NCBI GenBank assembly: GCA_905181875.1
Contig: CAJIZH010000001.1
Span: forward strand, 1 to 64,000
Direction: 5' to 3'
Source of the DNA: Flavobacteriales bacterium UBA6770
GTDB lineage: Bacteria > Bacteroidota > Bacteroidia > Flavobacteriales_G > Salibacteraceae
Length of the DNA stretch: 64,000 bases
A model generated the notes under the pieces. The model was not told the DNA's origin, did not search any database, and saw only the letters and a program-made list of their open reading frames with translations. Of the stretch, positions 1 to 9,643 are shown piece by piece (position 1 is the stretch's first letter; every line of letters starts with the position of its first letter). Made by a program: the position numbers and the translations under genes.

Positions 1-6
1 GTTATT

Positions 7-1992
7 ATGAAGCAGTTCATTAGTTTGTTATCAATTCTTTGTTTTGGAATTGTTGTTTTTGCACAAGATTCAAAAGACCCTATTTTACTAAAGGTCGAAG
101 GTCAAGAAGTTTTCCTATCAGAGTTCGAAGCAGTGTATAATAAAAACAATTCAAACGCCCAGGCAATTGATCCAAAAAGCAAAAGTGAATATTTGGATTT
201 ATATATCAACTTTAAACTAAAAGTTGCTGAGGCTGAAGCCTTGGGAATGGATACCAATCGAAAGTTTATAAATGAATTAGCCGGTTACAGAAAGCAATTA
301 GCTGAACCTTATTTAACCGATCAACAAGTAACCGACGACCTTATTAAGGAAGCATACGATAGAAGTAAATTTGATGTAAATGCCTTTCATATTCTCGTTC
401 AAGTTGATGAAAATGCGAGTCCAAAAGACACTATGGCTGCGCTAAAGAAAATAAAAAATCTATTTCTGAAAATTAAGGATCCATTAATGGATTTTGAAAA
501 AATAGCCAAAACAGCTTCTGAAGATCCTTCTGCAGCAACAAATGGAGGCGATTTGGGTTATTTCAGTGCATTTCAAATGGTTTATCCTTTTGAGACAGCT
601 GCTTTTAATACTGCTCCAGGATTGATTTCAGATCCAATTCGAACACGATTCGGCTATCATATTATATACGTCAAGGACAAAAGATCAGCTAGGGGAGAAA
701 TTCATGCTGCTCATATAATGGTTAAGGTAGAAAATGGTGAGGATGTAGATGAGGTTGACTTGGCTGAAAAGAAAATAAACGAGTTGTATCAAAACCTAAA
801 CGATGGCGATAATTTCGAGAATTTAGCTAAAGAATTTAGCGATGACCAAGGGTCTGCGCGTGATGGTGGTGAATTGCCTTGGTTTGGAACAGGAAGAATG
901 GTTCCAGCTTTTGAAAATGCTGCATTTGGACTTGAAAAAGATGGTGAGTTTTCTAAACCAATTCGAAGTCGATTTGGGTGGCACATCGTCAAAAGGCTGG
1001 AAGTAAGAAAAGTACCTGAATTTGATGCGATAAAAGATGAGCTAAAGAAAAAAGTTACAAGAGATGGAAGAGGAAGTAAGAGTAAATCTTCTTTTTATGC
1101 TAAAGTGAAGAAGGAGTATGACTTTCAGCTGAATCAGAAGAATTTATTAGCTATGTCTAAAATCATTGATACTGATTATTACGAACGAAAATGGAAAGCT
1201 AGAGATAAGGCAAAAGGAATGCGTAAACCAATATTTACGTTGCAAGATTCAAAGTACATGGTTGAAAAGAAAACAGTAAATCAAGCAGATTTTGCTGTCT
1301 ATATAGAGCAAAATCGAAAATTTCAGCGCATTCCTAAAACGGATCCAATGATAATTATCGATCAACTATTTGATGGGTATGTAAAACAAATACTAACCTC
1401 ATTTGAGGATAAAAGATTGGAGAAAAAGTATCCGAAATTTGGAGCGTTAATGAAAGAATACCACGATGGTATTTTATTGTTTGATTTAATGGATCAAAAA
1501 GTATGGTCTAAGGCAGTAAAAGATACTATTGGTCTTCAGGCTTATTATGAAGCTAATAAAACGCAGCACGTTTGGCCCGATAGATTGGATGCAGTGGTTT
1601 TTAATTGCGGAGATAAAGAGTTGGCAAAAAAGACCTACAAAATGGCAAAGAAGATGGTGAAATCGATGACCTACAACGAAGATTCACTATTGTCCTACAT
1701 TAATGTTGAAAGTCAATTGAATCTTAAAATTGAAGATGAGAAATTTGAGAAAGGCACACACGATTATTTAGATCGATTGGATTGGAGTGCAACCGGCTTT
1801 ACCAAAATACAGTCGGATAATGAAAAGTATAGATTCGCTTACTTAAGGAGTTTTTTACTAACTCAACCTAAGAAACTAGATGAAGCAAAAGGATTATACA
1901 TTTCAGCTTATCAAGATTATCTAGAAAAAGAATGGCTGCAAAGCTTAAAGGATAAATACAAGGTTGAAGTCTTTAGAGAGGTGCTTCAATAA
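7..1992 (+). CDS. Periplasmic parvulin-type peptidylprolyl isomerase (two PpiC domains)
   Basis: Predicted periplasmic foldase that isomerises X-Pro bonds in exported proteins. A signal peptide covers about residues 1-19, ending in VVFA before Gln. Two parvulin (rotamase) domains follow at about residues 120-225 and 230-335. Each has the conserved series FHILV/AHIMV, a GGDLG or GGELPW strand, a P-F-E-AAF segment and a closing RFGYHII/RFGWHIV strand. The last 300 or so residues are charged and helical and match no family I recognise. The gene starts 6 bases into the window, so its promoter lies outside. It heads a tightly packed run (the next gene overlaps it, and a SurA-like PPIase follows), which suggests one operon for outer-membrane and secreted-protein folding. 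Confident in family; the client proteins are unknown. Confidence 0.93.
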   Translation: MKQFISLLSILCFGIVVFAQDSKDPILLKVEGQEVFLSEFEAVYNKNNSNAQAIDPKSKSEYLDLYINFKLKVAEAEALGMDTNRKFINELAGYRKQLAEPYLTDQQVTDDLIKEAYDRSKFDVNAFHILVQVDENASPKDTMAALKKIKNLFLKIKDPLMDFEKIAKTASEDPSAATNGGDLGYFSAFQMVYPFETAAFNTAPGLISDPIRTRFGYHIIYVKDKRSARGEIHAAHIMVKVENGEDVDEVDLAEKKINELYQNLNDGDNFENLAKEFSDDQGSARDGGELPWFGTGRMVPAFENAAFGLEKDGEFSKPIRSRFGWHIVKRLEVRKVPEFDAIKDELKKKVTRDGRGSKSKSSFYAKVKKEYDFQLNQKNLLAMSKIIDTDYYERKWKARDKAKGMRKPIFTLQDSKYMVEKKTVNQADFAVYIEQNRKFQRIPKTDPMIIIDQLFDGYVKQILTSFEDKRLEKKYPKFGALMKEYHDGILLFDLMDQKVWSKAVKDTIGLQAYYEANKTQHVWPDRLDAVVFNCGDKELAKKTYKMAKKMVKSMTYNEDSLLSYINVESQLNLKIEDEKFEKGTHDYLDRLDWSATGFTKIQSDNEKYRFAYLRSFLLTQPKKLDEAKGLYISAYQDYLEKEWLQSLKDKYKVEVFREVLQ

Positions 1993-2857
1993 AAATTTGA
2001 GAAGCCCCACAAATATTTTATTGCTATCAGTGCTGCTCTTCAATTTGAGTTGTACTTACTTTTCCGAGAATGCGCAACCGGAAAAAGACCTGTTGGCTAT
2101 TGCTGGTGATAAAAGCTTGTATCTGAAAGATATTTCAGGAGTAATACCTACTGGGTTAGATTCTTTAGAGCACAGCTTGTTTTTGAAAGACTTGGTTTTT
2201 AAATGGGTTGAAGACCAAGCCCTTCTTAATCGGGCTGAATTGAATTTGAATGAAGATCAAAAGGATTTTCAAAAAGAAATAGAGAAGTTTCGAGCTTCAT
2301 TGATTACTTACGAATACGAACAAAAGTACATTCGACAAAAACTGGATACTGTTGTTTCTAAACTTGAAGTAGAAACCTTTTATAATCAGCGACCAGAAAA
2401 CTTCCAGTTAAAGGATTACGTGGTTAAGGCTAGATTTTTAAAAATTGATGAAAATGCACCTAAACTTAAGAAAATTGAAAAGTGGATTACTTCTTCCGAT
2501 CTAGAAGAATTGCTGGACTTAGAGGAATACTGTATTCAATATACTACAACATTTTTGGTGGAGGATAAGTGGATTCAACTGTCCAATCTTTTGAATGTAA
2601 TTCCATTAGATGTAATCAATCCAAAGGCTTTTCTTATCAATACTAAATACAAAGAAATTTATAGTCCACCGTTCAGATATTTTTTGTTCATTTACGATTT
2701 TAGACTCATAAATACGCTTTCTCCTCTGCAAATAGAACGTAAAAAAATAATTAATGCTATTATTAACGAAAGAAGAATGAATTTGCTCAAAAACATGCGA
2801 AGTGGAATTCTTTCTGAAGCTATGAATAATAACGAAGTTCAGATTCTGATAAAATGA
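1964..2857 (+). CDS. Lipoprotein of the PPIase operon, unknown function
   Basis: No clear family. The N-terminus has a hydrophobic stretch (NILLLSVLLF) followed by the lipobox NLSC, so this is probably a lipoprotein. The body is helical and charged, with an EKDLLAIAGDKSLYLKDI start that resembles the N-terminal region of SurA/PpiC chaperones. No parvulin domain is visible, so it may be a chaperone-only member. The listed start is TTG at 1964, overlapping the upstream gene by 29 bases. An in-frame TTG at 1997 would put the lipobox about 19 residues from the start and is equally good. It ends in an ATGA overlap with the next gene, which indicates translational coupling between the two PPIase genes. 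Role in envelope protein folding is inferred from context only. Confidence 0.8.
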   Translation: MKSLERCFNKNLRSPTNILLLSVLLFNLSCTYFSENAQPEKDLLAIAGDKSLYLKDISGVIPTGLDSLEHSLFLKDLVFKWVEDQALLNRAELNLNEDQKDFQKEIEKFRASLITYEYEQKYIRQKLDTVVSKLEVETFYNQRPENFQLKDYVVKARFLKIDENAPKLKKIEKWITSSDLEELLDLEEYCIQYTTTFLVEDKWIQLSNLLNVIPLDVINPKAFLINTKYKEIYSPPFRYFLFIYDFRLINTLSPLQIERKKIINAIINERRMNLLKNMRSGILSEAMNNNEVQILIK

Positions 2858-4224
2858 AAAACTTAATTCCTTACGTATTATGTTTAGTGGGTTTCTCTGG
2901 TTTTGCTCAGGGAGATGATAAATTGATTGACGGTGTTGTTGCTGTAATTGGTGAAAACATGATTCTCAAAAGTGAAATCGAAGAACAATATGCCAGCTTT
3001 CTGAAATCAGGAAAGCCGGTAGACGAGAATACACGATGTGTACTTTTCGAAGAGCTTCTATTTTCTAAACTGCTGCTTGGACAAGCAGAAGAGGATAGCT
3101 TGTATGTGGGAGAAGATCAGATTAATAGTGAGATAGATAGAAGGTTACGCTATTTTATTTCTCAATTTGGAAGTAAAGAAAAGTTAGAAGAGTTTTATGA
3201 AAAATCTGTTGAGGAAATTCGATTAGAGTTTCACGATCCTATCCAAGAGCAGCTAATGACTCAGCGCATGCAAGAGCAAATTTCGGGCAATGCTTCTGTT
3301 TCACCTGGAGAGGTAAAGACATTTTATAATGAGATTCCTAAGGATAGTTTACCAGATATTAGTGCCCAAATTGAATTAAAGCAATTGGTTCGTAAGCCTC
3401 CCGTTAACGAAGGTGAACGTGATAAAGCAAGAAATAAATTACTTGAATTTAGAAAACGAATAGTGGAAGGTGAAGATTTTGGAACCCTGGCATATTTGTA
3501 TTCTGAAGATCCTGGAAGTGCAAGAGAGAATGGACAGTTAGGACTTATGAGTAGGTCTGAGTTAGTGCCTGAATTTGCGGCTGTTGCATTTAATTTAGAA
3601 AAAGAAGAGGTTTCTGGTGTGGTCGAAACCGAGTTTGGTTTTCACCTGATAAAAATGAATGAAAGAAGTGGTCAAAAGGTTGATGTTAGTCACATCCTAA
3701 TCACTCCAAAAGTAGTTTCTGGAGATTTATTTGCAGCGAAATCTTTCCTAGATTCAATGAAAATCAGCATAAAAACAATCGATACATTAACCTTTGAACT
3801 TGCTGCTATAAAGTTCTCACAAGATAAGGAGACAAGGTACAGCGGTGGAATTATTGTGAACCCATTAACGGGATCAGCAAAATTTGAAATGGAGCAAGTT
3901 TCTCAAATAGATCCGTCACTTTATCTTATGATTGATAAATTGAAAGTAGGGGACATCGCTGGTCCAGAATTGGCTCAAATGCGTGATGGCTCTAGAGTAT
4001 ATCGGATTGTTATGTTAAAGGATGTTACAGATGCTCATACAGCAAACCTCAAACAAGACTACCAGTTCATTCAAACTTTAGCTTTGAGCAAGAAACAATC
4101 TGAAGAGATGAATAAGTGGATTACAAGTCATGTAAATCGATTTTATTTGAAAGTCGATGAAAGTTACAACACTTGTAAATTCAAGTACAATTGGATTTCT
4201 ACAACAGTAAAAGCAGAGAAATAA
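2854..4224 (+). CDS. SurA-like periplasmic chaperone / peptidylprolyl isomerase
   Basis: SurA-type foldase for outer-membrane proteins. The signal peptide ends near residue 18 (GFSGFAQ). A SurA-like helical N-terminal domain follows ([18 protein letters not shown], about residues 26-150). A well-preserved parvulin domain lies at about 170-275, with [35 protein letters not shown] and [10 protein letters not shown] second, more degenerate parvulin-like segment begins at VSHILITPK. Length (456 residues) is close to E. coli SurA (428). The start ATG overlaps the stop of the upstream lipoprotein gene, and a MoxR gene follows after one base, so all four genes are probably cotranscribed. I do not use the symbol surA because Bacteroidota carry several such paralogues. 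Confidence 0.9.
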   Translation: MKNLIPYVLCLVGFSGFAQGDDKLIDGVVAVIGENMILKSEIEEQYASFLKSGKPVDENTRCVLFEELLFSKLLLGQAEEDSLYVGEDQINSEIDRRLRYFISQFGSKEKLEEFYEKSVEEIRLEFHDPIQEQLMTQRMQEQISGNASVSPGEVKTFYNEIPKDSLPDISAQIELKQLVRKPPVNEGERDKARNKLLEFRKRIVEGEDFGTLAYLYSEDPGSARENGQLGLMSRSELVPEFAAVAFNLEKEEVSGVVETEFGFHLIKMNERSGQKVDVSHILITPKVVSGDLFAAKSFLDSMKISIKTIDTLTFELAAIKFSQDKETRYSGGIIVNPLTGSAKFEMEQVSQIDPSLYLMIDKLKVGDIAGPELAQMRDGSRVYRIVMLKDVTDAHTANLKQDYQFIQTLALSKKQSEEMNKWITSHVNRFYLKVDESYNTCKFKYNWISTTVKAEK

Positions 4225-4225
4225 A

Positions 4226-5191
4226 ATGAGCGAAGTAACTAGTGAAGATGTTAGGGCAGTCGAAGAATTTGGGGTCAAGTATAAAACGCTTCAAAAAGAA
4301 ATAGCAAAAGTTATAGTAGGGCAAGATGAAGTCATCAAATTCGTTCTTATTTCTATTTTTTCTAAAGGGCATTGCCTTTTAGTCGGTGTACCAGGATTAG
4401 CAAAAACATTGCTTGTAAATACAATTTCGGAAGCGTTAGGGCTTGATTTTAGTAGAATTCAGTTTACCCCTGATCTAATGCCTTCAGATATTATTGGATC
4501 GGAAATATTGGATGAAAATCGAAATTTCAAGTTTATCAAAGGCCCAATATTTTCAAATATTATTCTTGCTGATGAGATAAACCGAACTCCACCAAAAACA
4601 CAGGCGGCTCTTTTGGAAGCAATGCAAGAGAAATCAGTAACCGCAAATGGACATCATTATAAACTGGAACCTCCATTTTTTGTTTTGGCTACACAAAATC
4701 CAATTGAACAAGAAGGTACTTATCCTTTACCTGAGGCTCAATTAGATCGTTTTATGTTTAATGTTTGGGTTGATTACCCTTCGTTTGAAGAAGAACTAGC
4801 GGTGGTTAAAGCTACTACTGCAAATGTTTCTAGTCAAGCAAATAAAGTGTTAAGCTCTGAAGAAATTATTAAATATCAAAATTTGGTTCGTAAGATTCCA
4901 ATTGCTGATAACGTGCTGGAGTATGCAGTTCGATTAGCCGGAAAAACACGTCCAAATGAAAATGCTCCTGAAGTTGTTTCAAAATACTTGAACTGGGGAG
5001 CTGGACCAAGGGCATCACAATTTTTAGTAGTTGGTGCTAAGTGCCACGCTCTAATAAACGGAAAATTTTCTCCCGATATTGAAGACGTTCAGGCTGTAGC
5101 GGCATCCGTATTACGTCACAGAATTGTAAGAAATTATCGTGCTGAGGCAGATGGTTATACTGTAGAAAAAATCATTTCAGAAATTCTATAA
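4226..5191 (+). CDS. MoxR-family AAA+ ATPase
   Basis: Cytoplasmic AAA+ ATPase of the MoxR class, usually a chaperone for insertion of cofactors or assembly of von Willebrand-domain complexes. Walker A GVPGLAKT is at residues 54-61 and Walker B/DExx IILADEINR at about 112-120. Sensor 1 is [22 protein letters not shown], a MoxR signature. The length of 321 residues is normal for the family. It starts one base after the SurA-like gene. MoxR genes are often followed by a DUF58/VWA cluster, but here the next gene is an ElbB homologue, so the usual partners are not in this window. Confidence 0.94.
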   Translation: MSEVTSEDVRAVEEFGVKYKTLQKEIAKVIVGQDEVIKFVLISIFSKGHCLLVGVPGLAKTLLVNTISEALGLDFSRIQFTPDLMPSDIIGSEILDENRNFKFIKGPIFSNIILADEINRTPPKTQAALLEAMQEKSVTANGHHYKLEPPFFVLATQNPIEQEGTYPLPEAQLDRFMFNVWVDYPSFEEELAVVKATTANVSSQANKVLSSEEIIKYQNLVRKIPIADNVLEYAVRLAGKTRPNENAPEVVSKYLNWGAGPRASQFLVVGAKCHALINGKFSPDIEDVQAVAASVLRHRIVRNYRAEADGYTVEKIISEIL

Positions 5192-5200
5192 ATTAGATTT

Positions 5201-5881
5201 ATGAAGGCTTTGGTAGCACTTTCTGGTAATGGAGTATACGATGGCTCTGAAATTCATGAAACAGTCCTTACCCTATTGCAACTCGATCTGCAAGGTATAG
5301 ATTATCAATGCGCTGCTCCTAATGTGAACCAATACCATGTGATTAATCATATCAATGGTGAAGAGATGGACGAATCTCGAAACATTTTGATTGAGTCGGC
5401 AAGAATTGCCCGTGGAGCTATTAAAGATTTAGGGAAAGTATCAATGAAAGATTTTGGTGCTTTAGTAATTCCTGGAGGTTTCGGAGCAGCAAAGAATTTC
5501 TCAACTTGGGCGTTTGATGGACCCCAAGGAACGGTCTTGAAAGAAATTGAAACATTAATTCTAGAGGCAGTTCAATTGAAAAAGCCAATTTTAGCAATGT
5601 GTATGTCACCAGTTGTAATCGCAAAATCGTTAGAAGGAAGTCCGATTTCCGCCAAGCTAACAGTTGGAACGCACAAAGAAGCAACACCTTATGAAATTGA
5701 AGCAATTGGTTCGGGAATGGAATCTCTTGGAGTAGTTGTTGAAAAAGTTACTGTCAAAGAAGTAACTGTTGATTCAGAGCATAAGATTATTTCGACACCT
5801 TGTTACATGATGGAAGCTTCCATAGGTGATATTAACGAGGGCATTACTAAAGCAGTTGCACAGCTTAAATCCATGTTATAG
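5201..5881 (+). CDS. elbB: ElbB/ES1-like DJ-1/PfpI-superfamily protein
   Basis: Member of the class I glutamine-amidotransferase-like / DJ-1 superfamily, closest to E. coli ElbB (described as a glyoxalase-like protein) and vertebrate ES1. The sequence shows the GNGVYDGSEIHE start typical of ElbB (GCGVYDGSEI), an IPGGFGAAKN loop, and a candidate nucleophilic elbow cysteine at residue 134 (AMCMSP). The length of 226 residues matches the family. It lies 9 bases after moxR and 1 base before the esterase gene, so it probably continues the same transcript. The glyoxalase role is known only from the E. coli homologue and is inference here. Confidence 0.88.
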   Translation: MKALVALSGNGVYDGSEIHETVLTLLQLDLQGIDYQCAAPNVNQYHVINHINGEEMDESRNILIESARIARGAIKDLGKVSMKDFGALVIPGGFGAAKNFSTWAFDGPQGTVLKEIETLILEAVQLKKPILAMCMSPVVIAKSLEGSPISAKLTVGTHKEATPYEIEAIGSGMESLGVVVEKVTVKEVTVDSEHKIISTPCYMMEASIGDINEGITKAVAQLKSML

Positions 5882-5882
5882 C

Positions 5883-6524
5883 TTGGAAAAACGCTTTTTT
5901 ACAACACCACGAACGGCTCGGTATTACCTTCTAGGTAATACGAAAAATCCTACAAAACTCTGGGTTGCCATTCATGGTTATGGACAGCAAGGAAAATATT
6001 TTTCGAAAAAGGTTGAAGGATTGATTGATGACGATACCTTAATCGTAATTCCCGAGGCGCTTAATAGATATTATTTAAAAGGTTACAATGGTCGAGTTGG
6101 AGCTACTTGGATGACATCTGACGACAGGCAATTGGATATTAACGATAATGCGACTTACTTGGAAGAGCTCACCAATTCAATTTATAAAGAGTTTAGCTCA
6201 TTACGAGAACTCAATGTATTGGCTTTCTCACAAGGTATTGCTACTGCTTGTAGGTGGTATTTGCAATCGAAATTTCTCGCCAAAAGGCTAATTCTTTGGG
6301 CAGGATCTTTAGCAAACGATTTAAACTATAACGATCATAGGGATAAACTAAACTCAACCTCAATATCTTATGTGTTTGGGGATAAAGATGAGTTTTTCGG
6401 AGACTCGAAAATTTTGATGAATGAGAGTTTGTTTTTGAACGCAAATATTGATTATCAATTGGTTACATTTGAAGGAAAGCATATAATAATTTCCGATTTA
6501 TTAAAGAAATTGTCAAATGATTAA
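5883..6524 (+). CDS. Small alpha/beta-hydrolase (phospholipase/carboxylesterase-like)
   Basis: Putative cytoplasmic esterase with the alpha/beta-hydrolase fold. Visible motifs are WVAIHGYGQQG (oxyanion loop), the nucleophile elbow AFSQG, the acid in VFGDKDEF, and the catalytic His in FEGKHII. I prefer the TTG at 5883, one base after the elbB stop, giving about 213 residues. An upstream GTG at 5826 is possible but would overlap elbB by 56 bases and add residues with no similarity to the fold. The 3' end overlaps the AI-2E permease start by 8 bases. Substrate unknown; small esterases of this size act on short acyl esters or acylated proteins. Confidence 0.82.
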   Translation: MEKRFFTTPRTARYYLLGNTKNPTKLWVAIHGYGQQGKYFSKKVEGLIDDDTLIVIPEALNRYYLKGYNGRVGATWMTSDDRQLDINDNATYLEELTNSIYKEFSSLRELNVLAFSQGIATACRWYLQSKFLAKRLILWAGSLANDLNYNDHRDKLNSTSISYVFGDKDEFFGDSKILMNESLFLNANIDYQLVTFEGKHIIISDLLKKLSND

Positions 6525-7623
6525 ACAACGTAACTGGTTAAAAACAATATCACTGATACTCCTTTTTGCTATCTTGGTGTATCTAATTTGGAATCTACAA
6601 ACGCTTATTGTCTATGTATTAATTTCTGGAATTATTTCTATTATAGCAAATCCTTTGGTTGACTATTGTGATAAGATCAAGTATAAAAAAATCAGTATTC
6701 CTCGCGGTTTATCTGCCATTCTATCGCTGGTATTAACTTGGGGAATAATTATCGGAATTATGAGTATTGTAATTCCTATTTTTTCGGATCAGGTCTCTGT
6801 GCTTTCAAACTTAGATTACGACAAGATTTGGCAGAAAATACAAGAACCTATTTCCAGTTTTGATGCACAGTTGCGTTACTTCGGGGTGCTAACAGGTGAT
6901 GGCGCGCATAGCGTTGATGTGCTTAAAGGAAGGATAAAAGAAATGCTGAATATTTCAGATTTAGCATTGGTGTTTTCCTCTATTATCAATGGCCTAGGGA
7001 ATTTATTTGTAGCCTTTTTTTCTATTTCCTTTATTTCTTTTTTCTTCATAAAGGAAAAAGGGATGTTTGTAAATATTTTATTCGCACTTATCCCGAGTAA
7101 CTACAAAAGTGAATCTTCTGCAGTTTTAGCTAAAAGTAAGACACTTTTATCACGCTATTTTTTAGGCGTACTGCTTCAAATCAGTATCATATTCATGCTT
7201 CTTTTTACTTCATTGGCATTATTTGGAGTTAAAAGCGCTTTTCTGATTGCAATTTTTGCTGCTATTATTAATATCATTCCTTATGTCGGTCCATTTATTG
7301 GTGCTTTTGTAGGAATATTAATTGCCATTACGACAGGTTTAGATACTATTCCAATTAATGAGCTATTGCCCTTGGCCGGAACCGTAGCAGTAGTATTTTT
7401 GGTGGTTCAATTATTAGATAATATTATTTTTCAACCCTATATTTTTTCTAATAGTGTGCATGCGCATCCCCTTGAAATTTTTTTAGTGATATCTATTGCA
7501 GGAACTTTAGGAGGAATTACTTCTATGATTTTAGCAATTCCACTATATACCGTAATAAGAATTATTGCGAAAGAGTTTCTTTCTCAATTTAAAATTGTTC
7601 AAGATCTTACCGATAATATATAG
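6517..7623 (+). CDS. AI-2E-family (PerM-like) membrane permease
   Basis: Inner-membrane protein of 368 residues with about eight hydrophobic helices, including paired helices near the N-terminus. The C-terminal half is typical of the PerM/TqsA/YdiK family: the IINIIPYVGPFIGAFVG segment is the family signature, followed by LLDNIIFQPYIFS and a final amphipathic stretch. Characterised members include TqsA (export of autoinducer-2) and sodium/proton antiporters, so the substrate cannot be told from sequence. It overlaps the esterase gene by 8 bases and is 3 bases from the nitroreductase gene. Confidence 0.92.
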   Translation: MIKQRNWLKTISLILLFAILVYLIWNLQTLIVYVLISGIISIIANPLVDYCDKIKYKKISIPRGLSAILSLVLTWGIIIGIMSIVIPIFSDQVSVLSNLDYDKIWQKIQEPISSFDAQLRYFGVLTGDGAHSVDVLKGRIKEMLNISDLALVFSSIINGLGNLFVAFFSISFISFFFIKEKGMFVNILFALIPSNYKSESSAVLAKSKTLLSRYFLGVLLQISIIFMLLFTSLALFGVKSAFLIAIFAAIINIIPYVGPFIGAFVGILIAITTGLDTIPINELLPLAGTVAVVFLVVQLLDNIIFQPYIFSNSVHAHPLEIFLVISIAGTLGGITSMILAIPLYTVIRIIAKEFLSQFKIVQDLTDNI

Positions 7624-7626
7624 AAT

Positions 7627-8217
7627 ATGAAGTACAGTCTCAGTGAGCTAAACGAAATAATTGAAAACCGACGAACTATTTTTCCAGAACAATTTTCTGA
7701 ACGGAAAGTGCAAAGAGAGCAGGTGGAGAAATTGATTAATGCGGCAAAATGGGCTCCTACTCACAGGCTTACTCAACCTTGGCGTTTTACCATTTTTATG
7801 GGACAAGGTTTAACGGATTTCGGGAAATTTCATGCTGATTTATATAAGGATAGTAAAACAGCTGAAGATTTCAACCAAATGAAATACGATAAAATTTTTA
7901 GTCGCGCATCTGTTTCATCTGCAATCATAGTTGTTGGAGTCAAAAGAGACCCTAATGCTAAGGTTCCTTTTGTTGAGGAAATTGCGGCAACTGCTGCTGC
8001 AGTTCAGAATATTGCTTTAATGGCTACTGCATCTGGCTTAGCACTGTACTGGGGAACAGGCGGAATGACTTTTTCAGATGAAATGAAAAGTCATGTAAGT
8101 TTAAATGAAGATGATCAAATTATTGGGCAATTATTTTTAGGTTATCCCGCCGGAGAATGGCCAAGGAAAACTCCAAGAAAACCAATGGAGTACTTTACCG
8201 ATTGGCGGATAGCTTAA
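7627..8217 (+). CDS. Nitroreductase-family FMN oxidoreductase
   Basis: NAD(P)H-dependent flavoenzyme of the nitroreductase superfamily. It has the N-terminal ENRRTIFP segment for FMN phosphate binding, AAKWAPTHRLTQPWRF, a central AAVQNIALMATASGLALYWGTG segment, and LFLGYPAGEWPRKTPRKP at the C-terminus. The last pattern is common in the YdjA-like (short) subgroup. At 196 residues it fits the small dimeric members. It is the last gene of the left-hand plus-strand run and converges on a DUF3817 gene 6 bases away. Physiological substrate not predictable. Confidence 0.9.
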   Translation: MKYSLSELNEIIENRRTIFPEQFSERKVQREQVEKLINAAKWAPTHRLTQPWRFTIFMGQGLTDFGKFHADLYKDSKTAEDFNQMKYDKIFSRASVSSAIIVVGVKRDPNAKVPFVEEIAATAAAVQNIALMATASGLALYWGTGGMTFSDEMKSHVSLNEDDQIIGQLFLGYPAGEWPRKTPRKPMEYFTDWRIA

Positions 8218-8223
8218 GACGCA

Positions 8224-8496
8224 TTACTTTCCTATCAGTTTTTTTTCGAATAACCAAGGTCCTAGAGGAATAAAGCTTGCTATAGCAGCAAGAAGTAGTT
8301 TAGTAAATTTCCACTTATATGCAAAGAATACATAAAGCGCTGCGCCTAGGTAACCTATAAAAAAGACGCCATGTGCCCAGCCAGCGTATTTAACCATTAA
8401 TGGTTCTTCCCAAATGTATTTTAAAGGCATAGCAACCAATAAAAGAAACAAAAACGAGAAGCCTTCTATTCGACCAATCCACTTAAATGCATTCAT
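8224..8496 (-). CDS. DUF3817 small membrane protein
   Basis: Ninety-residue protein with three hydrophobic segments, starting FKWIGRIEGFSFLFLLLVAMPLKYIW. The GRIEG motif, the pattern AGWAHGVFFIGYLGAAL and the ending FIPLGPWLFEKKL are typical of DUF3817 proteins in Bacteroidota and Actinobacteria. No biochemical function is known. It is convergent with the nitroreductase gene and appears to be a single-gene unit. Confidence 0.88.
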   Translation of the reverse strand: MNAFKWIGRIEGFSFLFLLLVAMPLKYIWEEPLMVKYAGWAHGVFFIGYLGAALYVFFAYKWKFTKLLLAAIASFIPLGPWLFEKKLIGK

Positions 8497-8546
8497 AAAT
8501 TGAATTTTGTCAAAGTTAAACTCAATTTACCTTAACCACTCATTCA

Positions 8547-8749
8547 TTAACAAGGGGCTCTAAATAAATTTCGACTTTTATAAATTCTATAATTAGAAAC
8601 AGTAGCAATTTTGTTCCATGAAAGAGAAATGAAGGTAGGAGATTCACTAATTGAAGCACTCATTTTAATTACTACTCCTTTCTTTTTTTCTTGTGCTCTA
8701 CCACTTCCTGCTAAAAGGAATAAAATGATAACGAAAATAAATTTCTCAT
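8547..8749 (-). pseudogene. N-terminal remnant of a secreted, fibronectin-III-like protein
   Basis: Just downstream of fdhD, the minus strand keeps a 66-codon open frame that reads as a signal peptide (KFIFVIILFLLAGSGRAQ) followed by a short beta-domain start (SASISESPTFISLSWNK, then NYRIYKS), which looks like the first strands of a fibronectin type III domain. The only ATG (complement of 8747-8749) is out of frame with this by one base, in an AAA run (one A missing). The frame then stops at a TAA (8547-8549) where a full gene should continue. I read it as a truncated, decayed remnant. It has no start in frame and is unlikely to be expressed as is. Confidence 0.5.
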
Positions 8750-8751
8750 AT

Positions 8752-9594
8752 TTAGTCTCTTATTCTTTTGGGGTGTGAATATACATTAAACGTTGTAGAC
8801 TTTAAGAAACCAATTAATGTAATCCCTTGTTTTTCAGCTAATTCTACTGCTAAAGATGAGGGTGCTCCAACTGCACAAATTATACTTATGCTAGCTCTAG
8901 CTGCTTTTTGAACCAATTCAAAACTCGTTCTTCCACTCAGTAATAAAATTTCATTTTCAAGCGGAAGACTTTCGTTGAACAAACGAGCTCCAACAACTTT
9001 ATCTAAGGCATTATGTCTGCCAACGTCCTCACGTAATATTTTAATATTTCCGTCACTATCAAATAGCGCAGAGGCATGCAGACCTCCTGTAAATTCGAAA
9101 ACAGTTTGAGCTTTTCGCAATTTTTGAGGCAATTCAGTAATCAGTTGGGCATCAATTGAGAGGGTTGAATTATTGACAGGACATTGAACTTCTATAGCTT
9201 CTATACTCGATTTCCCACAAACTCCGCAACTTGAAGTAGTATAAAAATTTCGTTGAAAGGTATCTTGGTCTATTTCGATGGTATCTTCAATAACCACCTT
9301 TACAACATTTTCTTTTTCTTCTTCTTTTTCAACGGTTTCACAGTGGCGAATTGACTTTATATCTGAATACTGATTTATGATTCCTTCTGAATATAAAAAG
9401 CCAAGTGTAAGTTCCATATCATGACCTGGAGTCCTCATGGTAACTGATAGAGGCCGTTCAATCCGTTCAGAATTTTGGATATAATTTAAGCGAATTTCTA
9501 AGGGCTCTTCCACGGCCAACACATCAGGGGTTGGGGTAGATTTTTGATCGATCCACTTATTTACTTCGTGAGGTTTTACACTACTTTTATTCAT
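8752..9594 (-). CDS. fdhD: FdhD formate dehydrogenase accessory sulfurtransferase
   Basis: FdhD passes sulfur from a cysteine desulfurase to the molybdenum cofactor of formate dehydrogenase. Visible are the conserved TTSSCGVCGKSS loop with the CxxC sulfur-carrying cysteines, RTPGHDMELTLGFLYSEGII, the FEFTGGLHASALF strand, the REDVGRHNALDKVVG motif and the ending LAVELAEKQGITLIGFL. I chose the ATG at 9594 rather than one ten codons upstream, which would run into the divergent gene's leader; the extra residues are poorly conserved. No formate dehydrogenase or molybdopterin genes are nearby, so its client lies elsewhere in the genome. Confidence 0.93.
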   Translation of the reverse strand: MNKSSVKPHEVNKWIDQKSTPTPDVLAVEEPLEIRLNYIQNSERIERPLSVTMRTPGHDMELTLGFLYSEGIINQYSDIKSIRHCETVEKEEEKENVVKVVIEDTIEIDQDTFQRNFYTTSSCGVCGKSSIEAIEVQCPVNNSTLSIDAQLITELPQKLRKAQTVFEFTGGLHASALFDSDGNIKILREDVGRHNALDKVVGARLFNESLPLENEILLLSGRTSFELVQKAARASISIICAVGAPSSLAVELAEKQGITLIGFLKSTTFNVYSHPKRIRD

Positions 9595-9643
9595 ATTGAA
9601 GGAATACGATTTATTTTTGTTCAAATTTGACTCTTTTTTTAAT

